64,000 bases of DNA from Brachybacterium saurashtrense (GTDB lineage Bacteria > Actinomycetota > Actinomycetes > Actinomycetales > Dermabacteraceae). This document shows positions 57,733 to 64,000 of this stretch, one piece after another (the first letter of the stretch is position 1; every line of letters begins with the position of its first letter). The notes below the pieces were generated by a model that was given only the letters and a program-made list of their open reading frames with translations, was not told the DNA's origin and searched no databases. The position numbers and the translations under genes are program-made. The DNA lies in contig NZ_CP031356.1 in NCBI RefSeq assembly GCF_003355475.1, positions 2,976,001 through 3,040,000 of the forward strand. Direction: 5' to 3'.

Positions 57733-58962
57733 TCAGCAGGTCTCGGCCGCGCCCACCTCCGCCGGCTGCTCCTGGACCGTCGGCCGGCGCGTCCCGGTGG
57801 CGGGGCTGAGCGCGGCCGCGAGCAGCGCGACCGCGAGCGGCACCACCAGGGCGCCGCGCAGCCCGATCTCCTCGCCGAGGAACCCGAGCGTCGGCGGGCC
57901 CACGAGGAAGGCGAGATAGCCGATCACCGAGGCGAGGGCGACGCGCGCGGCGGGGTTCGGGCCGGAGTCCCCGGCGGCGGAGAGCGCGAGCGGGAAGCCG
58001 AGGGAGGCGCCGAGCCCCCACAGCACGACCGCGGCGACGGCCACGACCTGGCTGTCGACGTAGGCGATGAGCGCGAGGCCGGTCGCGGCGAACAGGGCGC
58101 TGACCAGGAGCACGCGGGAGCGGCCCACGCGCTCCACGATCGGCCCGCCGGCGAAGCGACCCACGGTCATCGAGGTCGCGAACAGCGTGAACACGAGCGA
58201 GCCCATCGTCGCGCCGAAGCCGTGCCCGTCGACCATGATCAGCGGCAGCCAGTCGTTGGCGGTGCCCTCCGCGAGCGCCATCGCGAGCACGACCCCGCCG
58301 ATGCACACGAGCCGCGCGTCCTTCCAGAGCGCCGGTCGGGGCGTCGCGGCCTGGGCGGTGCGCTCCGCGGCGGCGACCTTCCCGGTCCCCGCGGGGATCC
58401 CTCCCATCGCCCAGGCCAGCAGCGCCGCACCGACGGCTGCGGTGACCACGAGATGGGGCACCACAGGGAAGCCGGCGGCGTTGGCGAGGATGCCGAGACC
58501 CGCACCGATCACGGTGCCGAGGCTGAAGCAGCCGTGCAGGGCCGGGAGGAAGGAGCGCCCGCCGAGCCTCTCGACGTCGGCCCCCTCGACGTTCATGGCG
58601 ACCTCGCCGCTCCCCATCCCGGCGCCGAACAGGGCCAGGCCGATGGCGGTCACGAGCGGCTGCCCCGTCGAGGCGCCGAGCGCGATGGTGGGCAGCGCGA
58701 CGACTACGAGCGCCGAGCCGGCGAGCACGACGGGCCGGGTGCCGAGCCGGATGACGAGAGGCCCGGAGGAGAGGATCCCCGCCATCGACCCGACCGAGAG
58801 GCCGAACAGCACCAGCCCCATCTGCGCGGTGGAGGCCTCCAGCAGATCCCTCACCGCAGGGGTGCGGGTGACCCAGGCGGACATGCTCAGGCCCGGCAGC
58901 AGGAACAGGGCGTAGAGCGCGACGCGGCGTCTGCGCAGGGAGATCGCGGGCGAGGAGGTCAC
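57733..58962 (-). CDS. MFS transporter (YbjJ-like)
   Basis: Twelve-helix transporter of 409 residues, paralogous to the one at 44905-46152. Landmarks: LPGLSMSAWVTRTPAVRDLLEASTAQMGLVLFGLSVGSM, GAGMGSGEVAMNVEGADVERLGGRSFLPALHGCFSLGTVIG, and EGTANDWLPLIMVDGHGFGATMGSLVFTLFATSMTVGRF. GTG start at 58960-58962 with a TACGCT -10 element 7 nt upstream (58970-58975 on the minus strand). Cargo unknown. Confidence 0.9.
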   Translation of the reverse strand: MTSSPAISLRRRRVALYALFLLPGLSMSAWVTRTPAVRDLLEASTAQMGLVLFGLSVGSMAGILSSGPLVIRLGTRPVVLAGSALVVVALPTIALGASTGQPLVTAIGLALFGAGMGSGEVAMNVEGADVERLGGRSFLPALHGCFSLGTVIGAGLGILANAAGFPVVPHLVVTAAVGAALLAWAMGGIPAGTGKVAAAERTAQAATPRPALWKDARLVCIGGVVLAMALAEGTANDWLPLIMVDGHGFGATMGSLVFTLFATSMTVGRFAGGPIVERVGRSRVLLVSALFAATGLALIAYVDSQVVAVAAVVLWGLGASLGFPLALSAAGDSGPNPAARVALASVIGYLAFLVGPPTLGFLGEEIGLRGALVVPLAVALLAAALSPATGTRRPTVQEQPAEVGAAETC

Positions 58963-58969
58963 GTGGACG

Positions 58970-58975
58970 AGCGTA
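58970..58975 (-). promoter_or_regulatory. -10 element (TACGCT) of the MFS gene
   Basis: TACGCT on the minus strand ends 7 nt before the GTG start at 58962, as in the other leaderless promoters of the window. Confidence 0.45.
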
Positions 58976-59118
58976 CGCAGTGAGCGGCCGGTCGCCCACC
59001 ATTGCCCGTACCGGCGCCGGAACCCCTCGGCCCCCTGGTGGACCGTCGGCCCCGCGGCCTACGCTCTCCCCGAGCGCCCGGCACCGCGCCGGCGCCGACG
59101 CCGAGGAGGTCGTCCGCC

Positions 59119-59541
59119 ATGCCCGCAGCCCTGCACCCCTACCTCAACTTCGACGGCAACGCCCGGGAGGCGTTCGAGTTCTACGGCGAGGCCCTCGGGG
59201 CCACGCCCCAGTTCTCCACCTTCGGCGAGTTCCAGGCCGTGCCCGCCGACCACCCCGCGGCGGACAAGATCATGCACGGCTCCCTCGAGGTCACCGACCT
59301 GATCCGCCTGTACGTCTCGGACGTCATGGAGGGCATGGCCCCCTACGTCCCCGGCACCAACGTCACCCTCTCCCTGATGGGCGACGACGAGGCGGTGCTG
59401 CGCAGCGCCTACGAGAAGCTCTCCGTGGGCGGGGAGATCGCGATGCCGCTCGAGAAGCAGATGTGGGGCGACGTCTACGGCTCCTTCACCGACCGCTTCG
59501 GCATCGTGTGGCAGGTGAACATCTCCGGCGGCGAGGGCTGA
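59119..59541 (+). CDS. PhnB-like VOC protein
   Basis: Glyoxalase-fold protein of 140 residues of the PhnB/YjdN type: HPYLNFDGNAREAFEFYGEALGATPQFSTFGEF, DKIMHGSLEVTDLIRLYVSD, GGEIAMPLEKQMWGDVYGSFTDRFGIVWQVNI, where the MxLEKQxWGDxYGxxxDxFG signature is diagnostic. Cellular role unknown. ATG with GAGGAGG upstream. Confidence 0.93.
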   Translation: MPAALHPYLNFDGNAREAFEFYGEALGATPQFSTFGEFQAVPADHPAADKIMHGSLEVTDLIRLYVSDVMEGMAPYVPGTNVTLSLMGDDEAVLRSAYEKLSVGGEIAMPLEKQMWGDVYGSFTDRFGIVWQVNISGGEG

Positions 59542-59619
59542 GACGTCTGCGACGACCTCCGCGCCCGGCTCGAGGTGCGGCCCACGGCGCGGACCTGCGT
59601 GGACCACGCCGCCTGACCG

Positions 59620-59625
59620 TAGGCT
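59620..59625 (+). promoter_or_regulatory. -10 element (TAGGCT) of the ribokinase gene
   Basis: TAGGCT is followed by 7 nt and the ATG at 59633, with no ribosome-binding site between. Confidence 0.45.
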
Positions 59626-59632
59626 TCGCCGT

Positions 59633-60574
59633 ATGAACGCCTCGACCCCACCCCCGGCCGACGGCTCGATCGTCGTCGTCGGCTCCGTGAACGTCGACCT
59701 GCTCGCGCAGGTGCGGCGCCATCCCGCACCCGGGGAGACCCTGCACGGCACGGGCGGGCAGATGCTGCCCGGCGGGAAGGGCGCGAACCAGGCCGTCGCG
59801 GCCGCGCGGCTCGGCGCGCGCGTCACGATGGTGGGCGCCGTCGGGACCGATGCGCAGGCCGAGGTGGCGCTGTCCGCGCTGCGCGAGGCCGGGGTGGACC
59901 TCACCCGTCTCGCCGAGGTCGAGGGGCCGACGGGCCTCGCGATCGTCACGGTCGCGGAAGACGGCGAGAACTCCATCGTCGTCATCGCGGGCGCGAACGA
60001 CGCGATGGACGCCGAGCGGGTGCGCGCGGCGCGCGAGGCGATCGCCGCGGCGCGCATCGTGGTGTGCCAGGGCGAGATCCCGCGGGACGGCATCGAGGCG
60101 CTGCCCGCCCTGGTCACAGGCCGTTTCCTCCACAATCCCGCCCCGGTCATGGAACTGGACCCCGCGGTGCTGCGTGCGTCGGACCCGCTGGTCGTGAACC
60201 AGCACGAGGCCGGGCTCGTCCTCGCCCAGCTCGCCCCGGACCTCTCCGCGCCGACGGACCCGGGCGCGATGGTCCGCGCCCTGCAGACGCAGGGGATCGC
60301 CTCCGTGGTCCTCACCCTCGGCGCGGACGGCGCCCGGGTCGCCGACGCGGACGGCATTCAACCCATCCCGCCCGCCCCCGTCGACGCGGTCGACACCACC
60401 GGCGCAGGCGACGCCTTCATCGGCGCGCTCGCCCTGGGCCTCGCGCGCGGCGACGACCTCGCCACGGCGGCCCGACTCGCCTCGCGCGTCGGCGCGTTCG
60501 CGGCGACCGGGGAAGGCGCCCAGCCGAGCTATCCCTCCGCGGACGACACCCTCCCTGCGCTCCAGGAGACGTGA
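59633..60574 (+). CDS. rbsK: Ribokinase (PfkB family)
   Basis: Phosphorylates D-ribose (or a related sugar) with ATP in the cytoplasm. The 313-residue protein carries the PfkB signatures: VVVGSVNVDLLAQVRRHPAPGETLHGTG, GGKGANQAVAAARLGARVTMVGAVGTD, and DAVDTTGAGDAFIGALALGLARG with the catalytic Asp. FLHNPAP and VVNQHEAG are ribokinase-specific. No ribose transporter is adjacent. Substrate specificity beyond ribose-type sugar is inferred. Confidence 0.93.
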   Translation: MNASTPPPADGSIVVVGSVNVDLLAQVRRHPAPGETLHGTGGQMLPGGKGANQAVAAARLGARVTMVGAVGTDAQAEVALSALREAGVDLTRLAEVEGPTGLAIVTVAEDGENSIVVIAGANDAMDAERVRAAREAIAAARIVVCQGEIPRDGIEALPALVTGRFLHNPAPVMELDPAVLRASDPLVVNQHEAGLVLAQLAPDLSAPTDPGAMVRALQTQGIASVVLTLGADGARVADADGIQPIPPAPVDAVDTTGAGDAFIGALALGLARGDDLATAARLASRVGAFAATGEGAQPSYPSADDTLPALQET

Positions 60575-60750
60575 ACCACCCGCGCTCGGATCACGAATGT
60601 ACAGGTCAGCACAGCCCTCGCCGGACTGTCGCGGACGTCGCCTCCTCGCACCGGACCCAGGAGTATCCTGCGGCGGGGCGTGACCCCACGAGGCCGCGTC
60701 CCCGCGCCGAGCGGTCCCGCTCGGCGGTCCCCGCACGATTGGATCCCCTC

Positions 60751-61413
60751 ATGAGCAACCCCCGCGTCACCCCCCAGCAGGCCTGGGACGCCCTCGCCGA
60801 GGGGAACGAGCGATTCATGGCGGGGACGCTGAACCACCCCCAGCAGAGCGCGGCCCGGCGCAGCGAGCTGAGCACCTTCCAGGCGCCGAACGCGGCGTTC
60901 CTGGGCTGCTCCGATTCGCGCGTCGCGGCGGAGATCCTCTTCGACTGCGGCCTGGGGGACCTCTTCGTGGTGCGCAACATCGGCCAGATCGCCAACGAGA
61001 ACACGGTCGCGACGATGGAGTTCGCGGTCTCGGCGCTGGGCGTGTCCGTGATCGTGGTGCTCGCCCACGGCTCCTGCGGTGCGGTGAAGGCCGCGATCGA
61101 CCAGACCACCGCCGATCCGAGCCCCGTCACGCCGGCGATCCGCAAGGAGCTGGAGGAGATCCGCCCCGCCGTGCAGCAGGAGTGGTTCGCGACCCAGCAG
61201 GTCAGCCCGTACGTCGACACGGACCTCATCGAGGCCGACGCCGTGGGCCGCCGCCACCTCGCCGAGACCGTCAACGCGCTCATGCGCCAGTCCACCGTCA
61301 TCTCCGACGCGGTCGCCGCGGGCGAGCTCGGGATCGTCGGTTGCCAGTACCAGCTCGAGGAGGGGCGCGTCGCCCCGATCTCCTGGGTGGGGAAGCTCGA
61401 CGTCACGCGCTGA
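60751..61413 (+). CDS. Beta-class carbonic anhydrase
   Basis: Zinc enzyme of 220 residues interconverting CO2 and bicarbonate. Zn ligands in AFLGCSDSRV (Cys, with the Asp-Arg dyad) and LAHGSCGAVKAAI (His and Cys); RNIGQIANENTVATMEFAVSALGVSVIVV is typical. ATG at 60751; the open frame upstream is a shadow of the ribokinase. Supplies bicarbonate for carboxylases. Confidence 0.94.
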   Translation: MSNPRVTPQQAWDALAEGNERFMAGTLNHPQQSAARRSELSTFQAPNAAFLGCSDSRVAAEILFDCGLGDLFVVRNIGQIANENTVATMEFAVSALGVSVIVVLAHGSCGAVKAAIDQTTADPSPVTPAIRKELEEIRPAVQQEWFATQQVSPYVDTDLIEADAVGRRHLAETVNALMRQSTVISDAVAAGELGIVGCQYQLEEGRVAPISWVGKLDVTR

Positions 61414-61436
61414 GCGGGCGCACCCCACCGCCAGAC

Positions 61437-61458
61437 AGTACATCGCTCGCTGTACTAT
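61437..61458 (+). promoter_or_regulatory. arsR operator (AGTACA-N8-TGTACT) overlapping the -10 element
   Basis: AGTACA (61437-61442) and TGTACT (61451-61456) form a perfect inverted repeat with an 8-nt spacer. The -10 TACTAT (61453-61458) overlaps the right arm and ends 6 nt before the ATG at 61465, so the ArsR protein would block its own promoter. Confidence 0.7.
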
Positions 61459-61464
61459 CGGGGC

Positions 61465-61800
61465 ATGCACGAGACCGTCACCCTGAGCCATACCGCGTCG
61501 CTGGCCCGGCTGGGCCATGCGCTCTCCGATGCGACGCGGGCGCGCGCCCTGCTCGCACTGCGGGAGGCCCCCGGGCTCCCCTCGGATCTTGCCGACGCCC
61601 TCGGCGTCTCCCGGCAGACGATGTCGAACCATCTCGCCTGCCTGCGCGGCTGCGGGCTGGTCGAGGGAGTGCGGGAGGGGCGGCACACCTGGTACCGGCT
61701 CGCCGACCCGCAGGTGGCCGATGCCCTCTCGGGCCTCGTGGAGCTCGCGCTCGTGGTCGACCCCGACTGCTGCACCGGCGCGGAGTGCCGCTGCGCATGA
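61465..61800 (+). CDS. ArsR-family metal-sensing repressor (CmtR-like)
   Basis: Repressor of 111 residues. HTH: LARLGHALSDATRARALLALREAPGLPSDLADALGVSRQTMSNHLACLRGCGLVEGVREGRHTWYRL. Cysteines in LACLRGCG (recognition helix region) and in the C-terminal DCCTGAECRCA match Cd/Pb-sensing CmtR-type proteins that use Cys from both sites. Stop overlaps the CDF exporter start (ATGA). Confidence 0.9.
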   Translation: MHETVTLSHTASLARLGHALSDATRARALLALREAPGLPSDLADALGVSRQTMSNHLACLRGCGLVEGVREGRHTWYRLADPQVADALSGLVELALVVDPDCCTGAECRCA

Positions 61801-62474
61801 GCACGTCCCACACCGCCCTCACGCCTGCCCGTCGGCACATCCTGCAGCGCCGGATCCGCTGGGTGGTCGCCGCGACCATCACCTACAACGTCATCGAAGC
61901 GGTGATCGCGCTGGCCGCAGGGCGTGCAGCGTCTTCCTCCGCGCTGATCGGCTTCGGTCTGGACTCGATCGTGGAGGTGCTCTCCGCCGCGGCGGTGGCC
62001 TGGCAGTTCGCCGGGCCCGACCCGCAGCGGCGCGAGCGGATCGCCCTGCCGGTGATCGCGGTGGCCTTCTTCGCCCTCGCCCTCGTCGTCACGGTCGATG
62101 CGCTGCGCTCCCTTCTCGGCACCGGCGCGGCGGAGCATTCTTCCGTGGGCATCGCCCTGGCGGCCGTGAGCGTGGTGCTGATGCCCGCCTTCTCGCTGTT
62201 CGAGCGGCGCACCGGCCGCGAGCTCGGCTCCGCGAGCGCGGTCGCCGACTCGAAGCAGACGCTGATCTGCGCGTACCTCTCCGCCGCGGTGCTGATGGGG
62301 CTGGTGGCCAACAGCCTGCTGGGCTGGTCCTGGGCAGATCCGGTCGCTGCCCTGATCATCGCCGTCTTCGCGGTGCGCGAGGGAGTGGAGGCCTGGCGCG
62401 GGGAGGCGTGCGCGCAGCCGGTCTCCGCGCTCGTGCAGGAAGGCAGCGGGAAGGAGGGCGGTGGGTGCTGCTGA
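61797..62474 (+). CDS. Cation diffusion facilitator-type exporter
   Basis: Six-helix exporter of 225 residues of the cation efflux family, shorter than the CzcD-type protein at 42231 and lacking its cytoplasmic C-terminal domain. Features: WVVAATITYNVIEAVIALAAGRAASSSALIGFGLDSIVEVLSAAAVAW (metal Asp site in helix II) and ASAVADSKQTLICAYLSAAVLMGLVAN (Asp in helix V). The end is Cys-rich (GGGCC). Coupled to the Cd/Pb-type ArsR gene, so exports Cd, Zn or Pb by inference. Confidence 0.85.
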   Translation: MSTSHTALTPARRHILQRRIRWVVAATITYNVIEAVIALAAGRAASSSALIGFGLDSIVEVLSAAAVAWQFAGPDPQRRERIALPVIAVAFFALALVVTVDALRSLLGTGAAEHSSVGIALAAVSVVLMPAFSLFERRTGRELGSASAVADSKQTLICAYLSAAVLMGLVANSLLGWSWADPVAALIIAVFAVREGVEAWRGEACAQPVSALVQEGSGKEGGGCC

Positions 62475-62540
62475 GCAGGCGTACCCGCCCGTATGCCGCG
62501 GCCTACCGGCAGCGGTCCCTGCTCCGGACCGCGGCCTGAT

Positions 62541-64000
62541 CTAGTCCGCCGCGAGCACGGCCCGTCGCCACCCGCGGGCGGAGCTGAGCAGCGCGATCTC
62601 CTCGGCCCGGTGCAGGTCCGCCACGGTGAGCTCTCGCTCCACGAGCGTCCCGTCCTCGCGCGCGAGTCGTCGCCCCACCCCGTCCAGGCAGCCGTCGGCC
62701 AGCGGCGGCGTGCACCAGGTGCCGTCCAGGCGCAGAGCCAGGGACGCGATGGTGGTCTCCACCAGCCGCCCGTGGACGCCGCGGAGGATCACGTCGTCGG
62801 CCTGCGGGTGGCGGGCGCGCGCCGCGTCGAAGTGGTCGCGCACGGTGGTCTTGTGCGCGCTGAGCTCGGTGGGGATGTCGGTGAGCTGGTCGTCGACGGC
62901 GAGGAGCACCGGCTCCGGCGCGGCGGTGAGCGGGCGCGGCTCCGCGGCGCAGCTGCCGTCCCGGCGCAGTCGCAGCCGCACGAGCTGGGCACCGTCCAGG
63001 GAGGCGAGATCTGCCAGCGCCGCGGTGAGCGACTCCTCGTCCACCACGATCCGGAAGTGCGCGGCCGAGGCCCGCAGCCGGCGCAGGTGGTGCTCGAGGT
63101 GCCGGGCGTGCCCCTCATGCACGGCGATCGTCTCCAGCAGCGCGAAGGGCTCGCGCTCCCCCACCGGCAGCACGGCGGCCTTCGCGAGGAGCTCGTCGTA
63201 CTCACCGTCGGCCGTGGACCCCCAGGTGATGCCGCCTCCGGCACCGTAGACGGCGGTGCCGTCGGCCCGATCCAGCACCACGGTGCGGATCGCGACGGAG
63301 AAGCGCGCCCGGGGCCTGTCACCGGGGGCCACCACACCGATCGCGCCGCAGTACACGCCGCGCGGGGAGTCCTCGAGGCGGGTGATCAGCTCCATCGTGG
63401 ACAGCTTCGGGGCGCCGGTGATGGACCCGCACGGGAACATCGCCGCGAGCACATCCACCAGCCCGGTGCCGGGCCGGGTGCGGGCGCGCAGGCGCGAGAC
63501 CAGCTGGAGCACGGTCGGGTACTCCTCCACACCGAGCAGCTCGGTGACCTGGACGCTGCCTGGCTCGCTGATGCGGGCGAGGTCGTTGCGCAGCAGGTCC
63601 ACGATCATGACGTTCTCGGCGCGGTCCTTCTCCCCGCCCACCAGCGCCTCCCGGGCGGCGCGGTCGCGGGCGGGGTCGCCGGTGCGCACGGCGGTGCCCT
63701 TCATGGGGGCGGTGGTGACCTCTTCGCCGTCCCAGGTCAGGAAGGTCTCGGGGCTCGCGCTGACGATCACGGCGTCGCCCAGGTCGAGGTAGGCGTGGTG
63801 GGCGCCGCGCTGGCGGCGGGCGAGGTCCCCGTACAGCCCGTACGGATCGCCGGTGAGCTGCGAGCGCAGGCGGGTGGTGAGGTTCGTCTGGTAAGTGTTC
63901 CCCTCGGCGATCGCGGCGCGGACGGCGGCGATGCGGTCGGCGTGCTCGGCGCGGGCCCAGTCGGGGAGCCAGGGCTCGAGCGCGTAGCCGCCGGCGGGGG
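62541..64000 (-). CDS. pabBC: Aminodeoxychorismate synthase I / aminodeoxychorismate lyase fusion (5' end off window)
   Basis: About 486 residues of a two-domain folate-pathway enzyme are visible; the N-terminus lies beyond 64000. The first domain is the chorismate-binding PabB: NTYQTNLTTRL, VIVSASPETFLTWDG, MKGTAVRTGD, ENVMIVDLLRNDLARI and MFPCGSITGAPKLSTMELITRLE. The second, from about 220 residues before the stop, is a PabC-like PLP-fold lyase (HKTTVRDHFDAARARHPQADDVILRGVHGRLVETTIASLAL, with the PLP Lys in HKT). It makes p-aminobenzoate from chorismate with a separate glutaminase. Confidence 0.92.
   Translation of the reverse strand, partial: PAGGYALEPWLPDWARAEHADRIAAVRAAIAEGNTYQTNLTTRLRSQLTGDPYGLYGDLARRQRGAHHAYLDLGDAVIVSASPETFLTWDGEEVTTAPMKGTAVRTGDPARDRAAREALVGGEKDRAENVMIVDLLRNDLARISEPGSVQVTELLGVEEYPTVLQLVSRLRARTRPGTGLVDVLAAMFPCGSITGAPKLSTMELITRLEDSPRGVYCGAIGVVAPGDRPRARFSVAIRTVVLDRADGTAVYGAGGGITWGSTADGEYDELLAKAAVLPVGEREPFALLETIAVHEGHARHLEHHLRRLRASAAHFRIVVDEESLTAALADLASLDGAQLVRLRLRRDGSCAAEPRPLTAAPEPVLLAVDDQLTDIPTELSAHKTTVRDHFDAARARHPQADDVILRGVHGRLVETTIASLALRLDGTWCTPPLADGCLDGVGRRLAREDGTLVERELTVADLHRAEEIALLSSARGWRRAVLAAD

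Larger units (their letters stand above)
2431..59934 (+). repeat. Dispersed, strand-biased 10-mer GGCCGACGGG
   Basis: I find GGCCGACGGG on the + strand starting at 2431, 3149, 3606, 3639, 6458, 6849, 7468, 10639, 12751, 14293, 19227, 24590, 28895, 31862, 45501, 49188, 57432 and 59925 (18 copies). The complement CCCGTCGGCC starts at 15639, 25797, 26176 and 34651 (4 copies). Copies lie in leftward genes, rightward genes and gaps. The scan was by eye, so a few may be missed. Confidence 0.75.

Noticed and set aside
1-64000. tRNA, rRNA, riboswitch or prophage genes
   Set aside because: No cloverleaf, conserved rRNA, riboswitch core, integrase or transposase sequence was recognised by eye on either strand.

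Overview
The window is high-GC DNA (roughly 70 percent or more by eye) with dense, ATGA/GTGA-overlapped operons, frequent GTG starts, TetR/LacI/GntR/PadR/DtxR regulators, an Asp23 envelope cluster, LytR-CpsA-Psr and SulP genes. This fits a chromosome of the actinobacterial order Micrococcales. Brachybacterium or another Dermabacteraceae member is my best guess, but it is inference. I see no rRNA, tRNA, CRISPR array, prophage or transposase, so this looks like ordinary chromosome with several eroding loci.

Layout. 1-2256: uronate catabolism (uxaC, cut by the window edge, and a LacI regulator with a 30-bp tandem repeat at its 3' end). 2463-6911: a leftward run tetR, two SMR efflux subunits, DsbA-like oxidoreductase, CcdA-like transporter and a beta-propeller lipoprotein. 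7015-10074: lactate-racemase-type operon larA-larE-larB, without larC. 10205-12289: GNAT, VOC, SDR and a truncated VOC remnant. 12341-15565: manganese/zinc-type ABC importer (lipoprotein, ATPase, permease) with its DtxR/MntR-family regulator; permease and regulator overlap tail to tail by 160 bp. 15698-19205: phosphotransferase, RibD-like reductase, small membrane protein, P-loop kinase and a frameshifted methyltransferase. 19249-22443: PadR-controlled LolD/FtsX-type ABC exporter. 22568-29693: GntR/MFS pair, GNAT, phosphotransferase, MerR, SulP transporter and amino-acid permease. 29786-32084: LCP ligase and LysR regulator. 32308-36135: eight-gene Asp23-type envelope-stress island with an embedded ECF sigma factor. 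36212-38786: thiolase, phosphotransferase, GNAT. 38961-43169: metal island (CueP-like protein, CopB-type ATPase, ArsR-CDF pair) with two CsoR-type palindromes. 43199-46152: DeoR-controlled TIM-barrel enzyme and MFS. 46210-50623: acyltransferase-like genes, a kinase/PEP-mutase fusion and an aldo-keto reductase. 50631-55003: VOC, NmrA-like protein, two TetR regulators and a DHA2 drug exporter. 55004-57707: decayed zone (amidohydrolase wreck, membrane-protein remnant, GNAT, antibiotic kinase with an amber codon). 57733-62474: MFS, VOC, ribokinase, carbonic anhydrase, second ArsR-CDF pair. 62541-64000: PabB-PabC fusion, 5' end off the window.

How the genes work together: most blocks are small autoregulated modules (regulator plus transporter or enzyme) whose palindromic operators overlap a TANNNT -10 element lying only 6-7 nt from the start codon, which points to leaderless mRNAs. 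Metal homeostasis (Mn/Zn import, Cu sequestration and export, two CDF exporters), redox folding and drug export dominate.

The most unusual large-scale signal is a polar 10-mer, GGCCGACGGG. I count 18 copies on the + strand and 4 on the - strand, in genes of either orientation and between genes. The most unusual gene cluster is the Asp23 island, where six Asp23-like or Asp23-associated proteins surround one ECF sigma factor with no recognisable classical anti-sigma factor.
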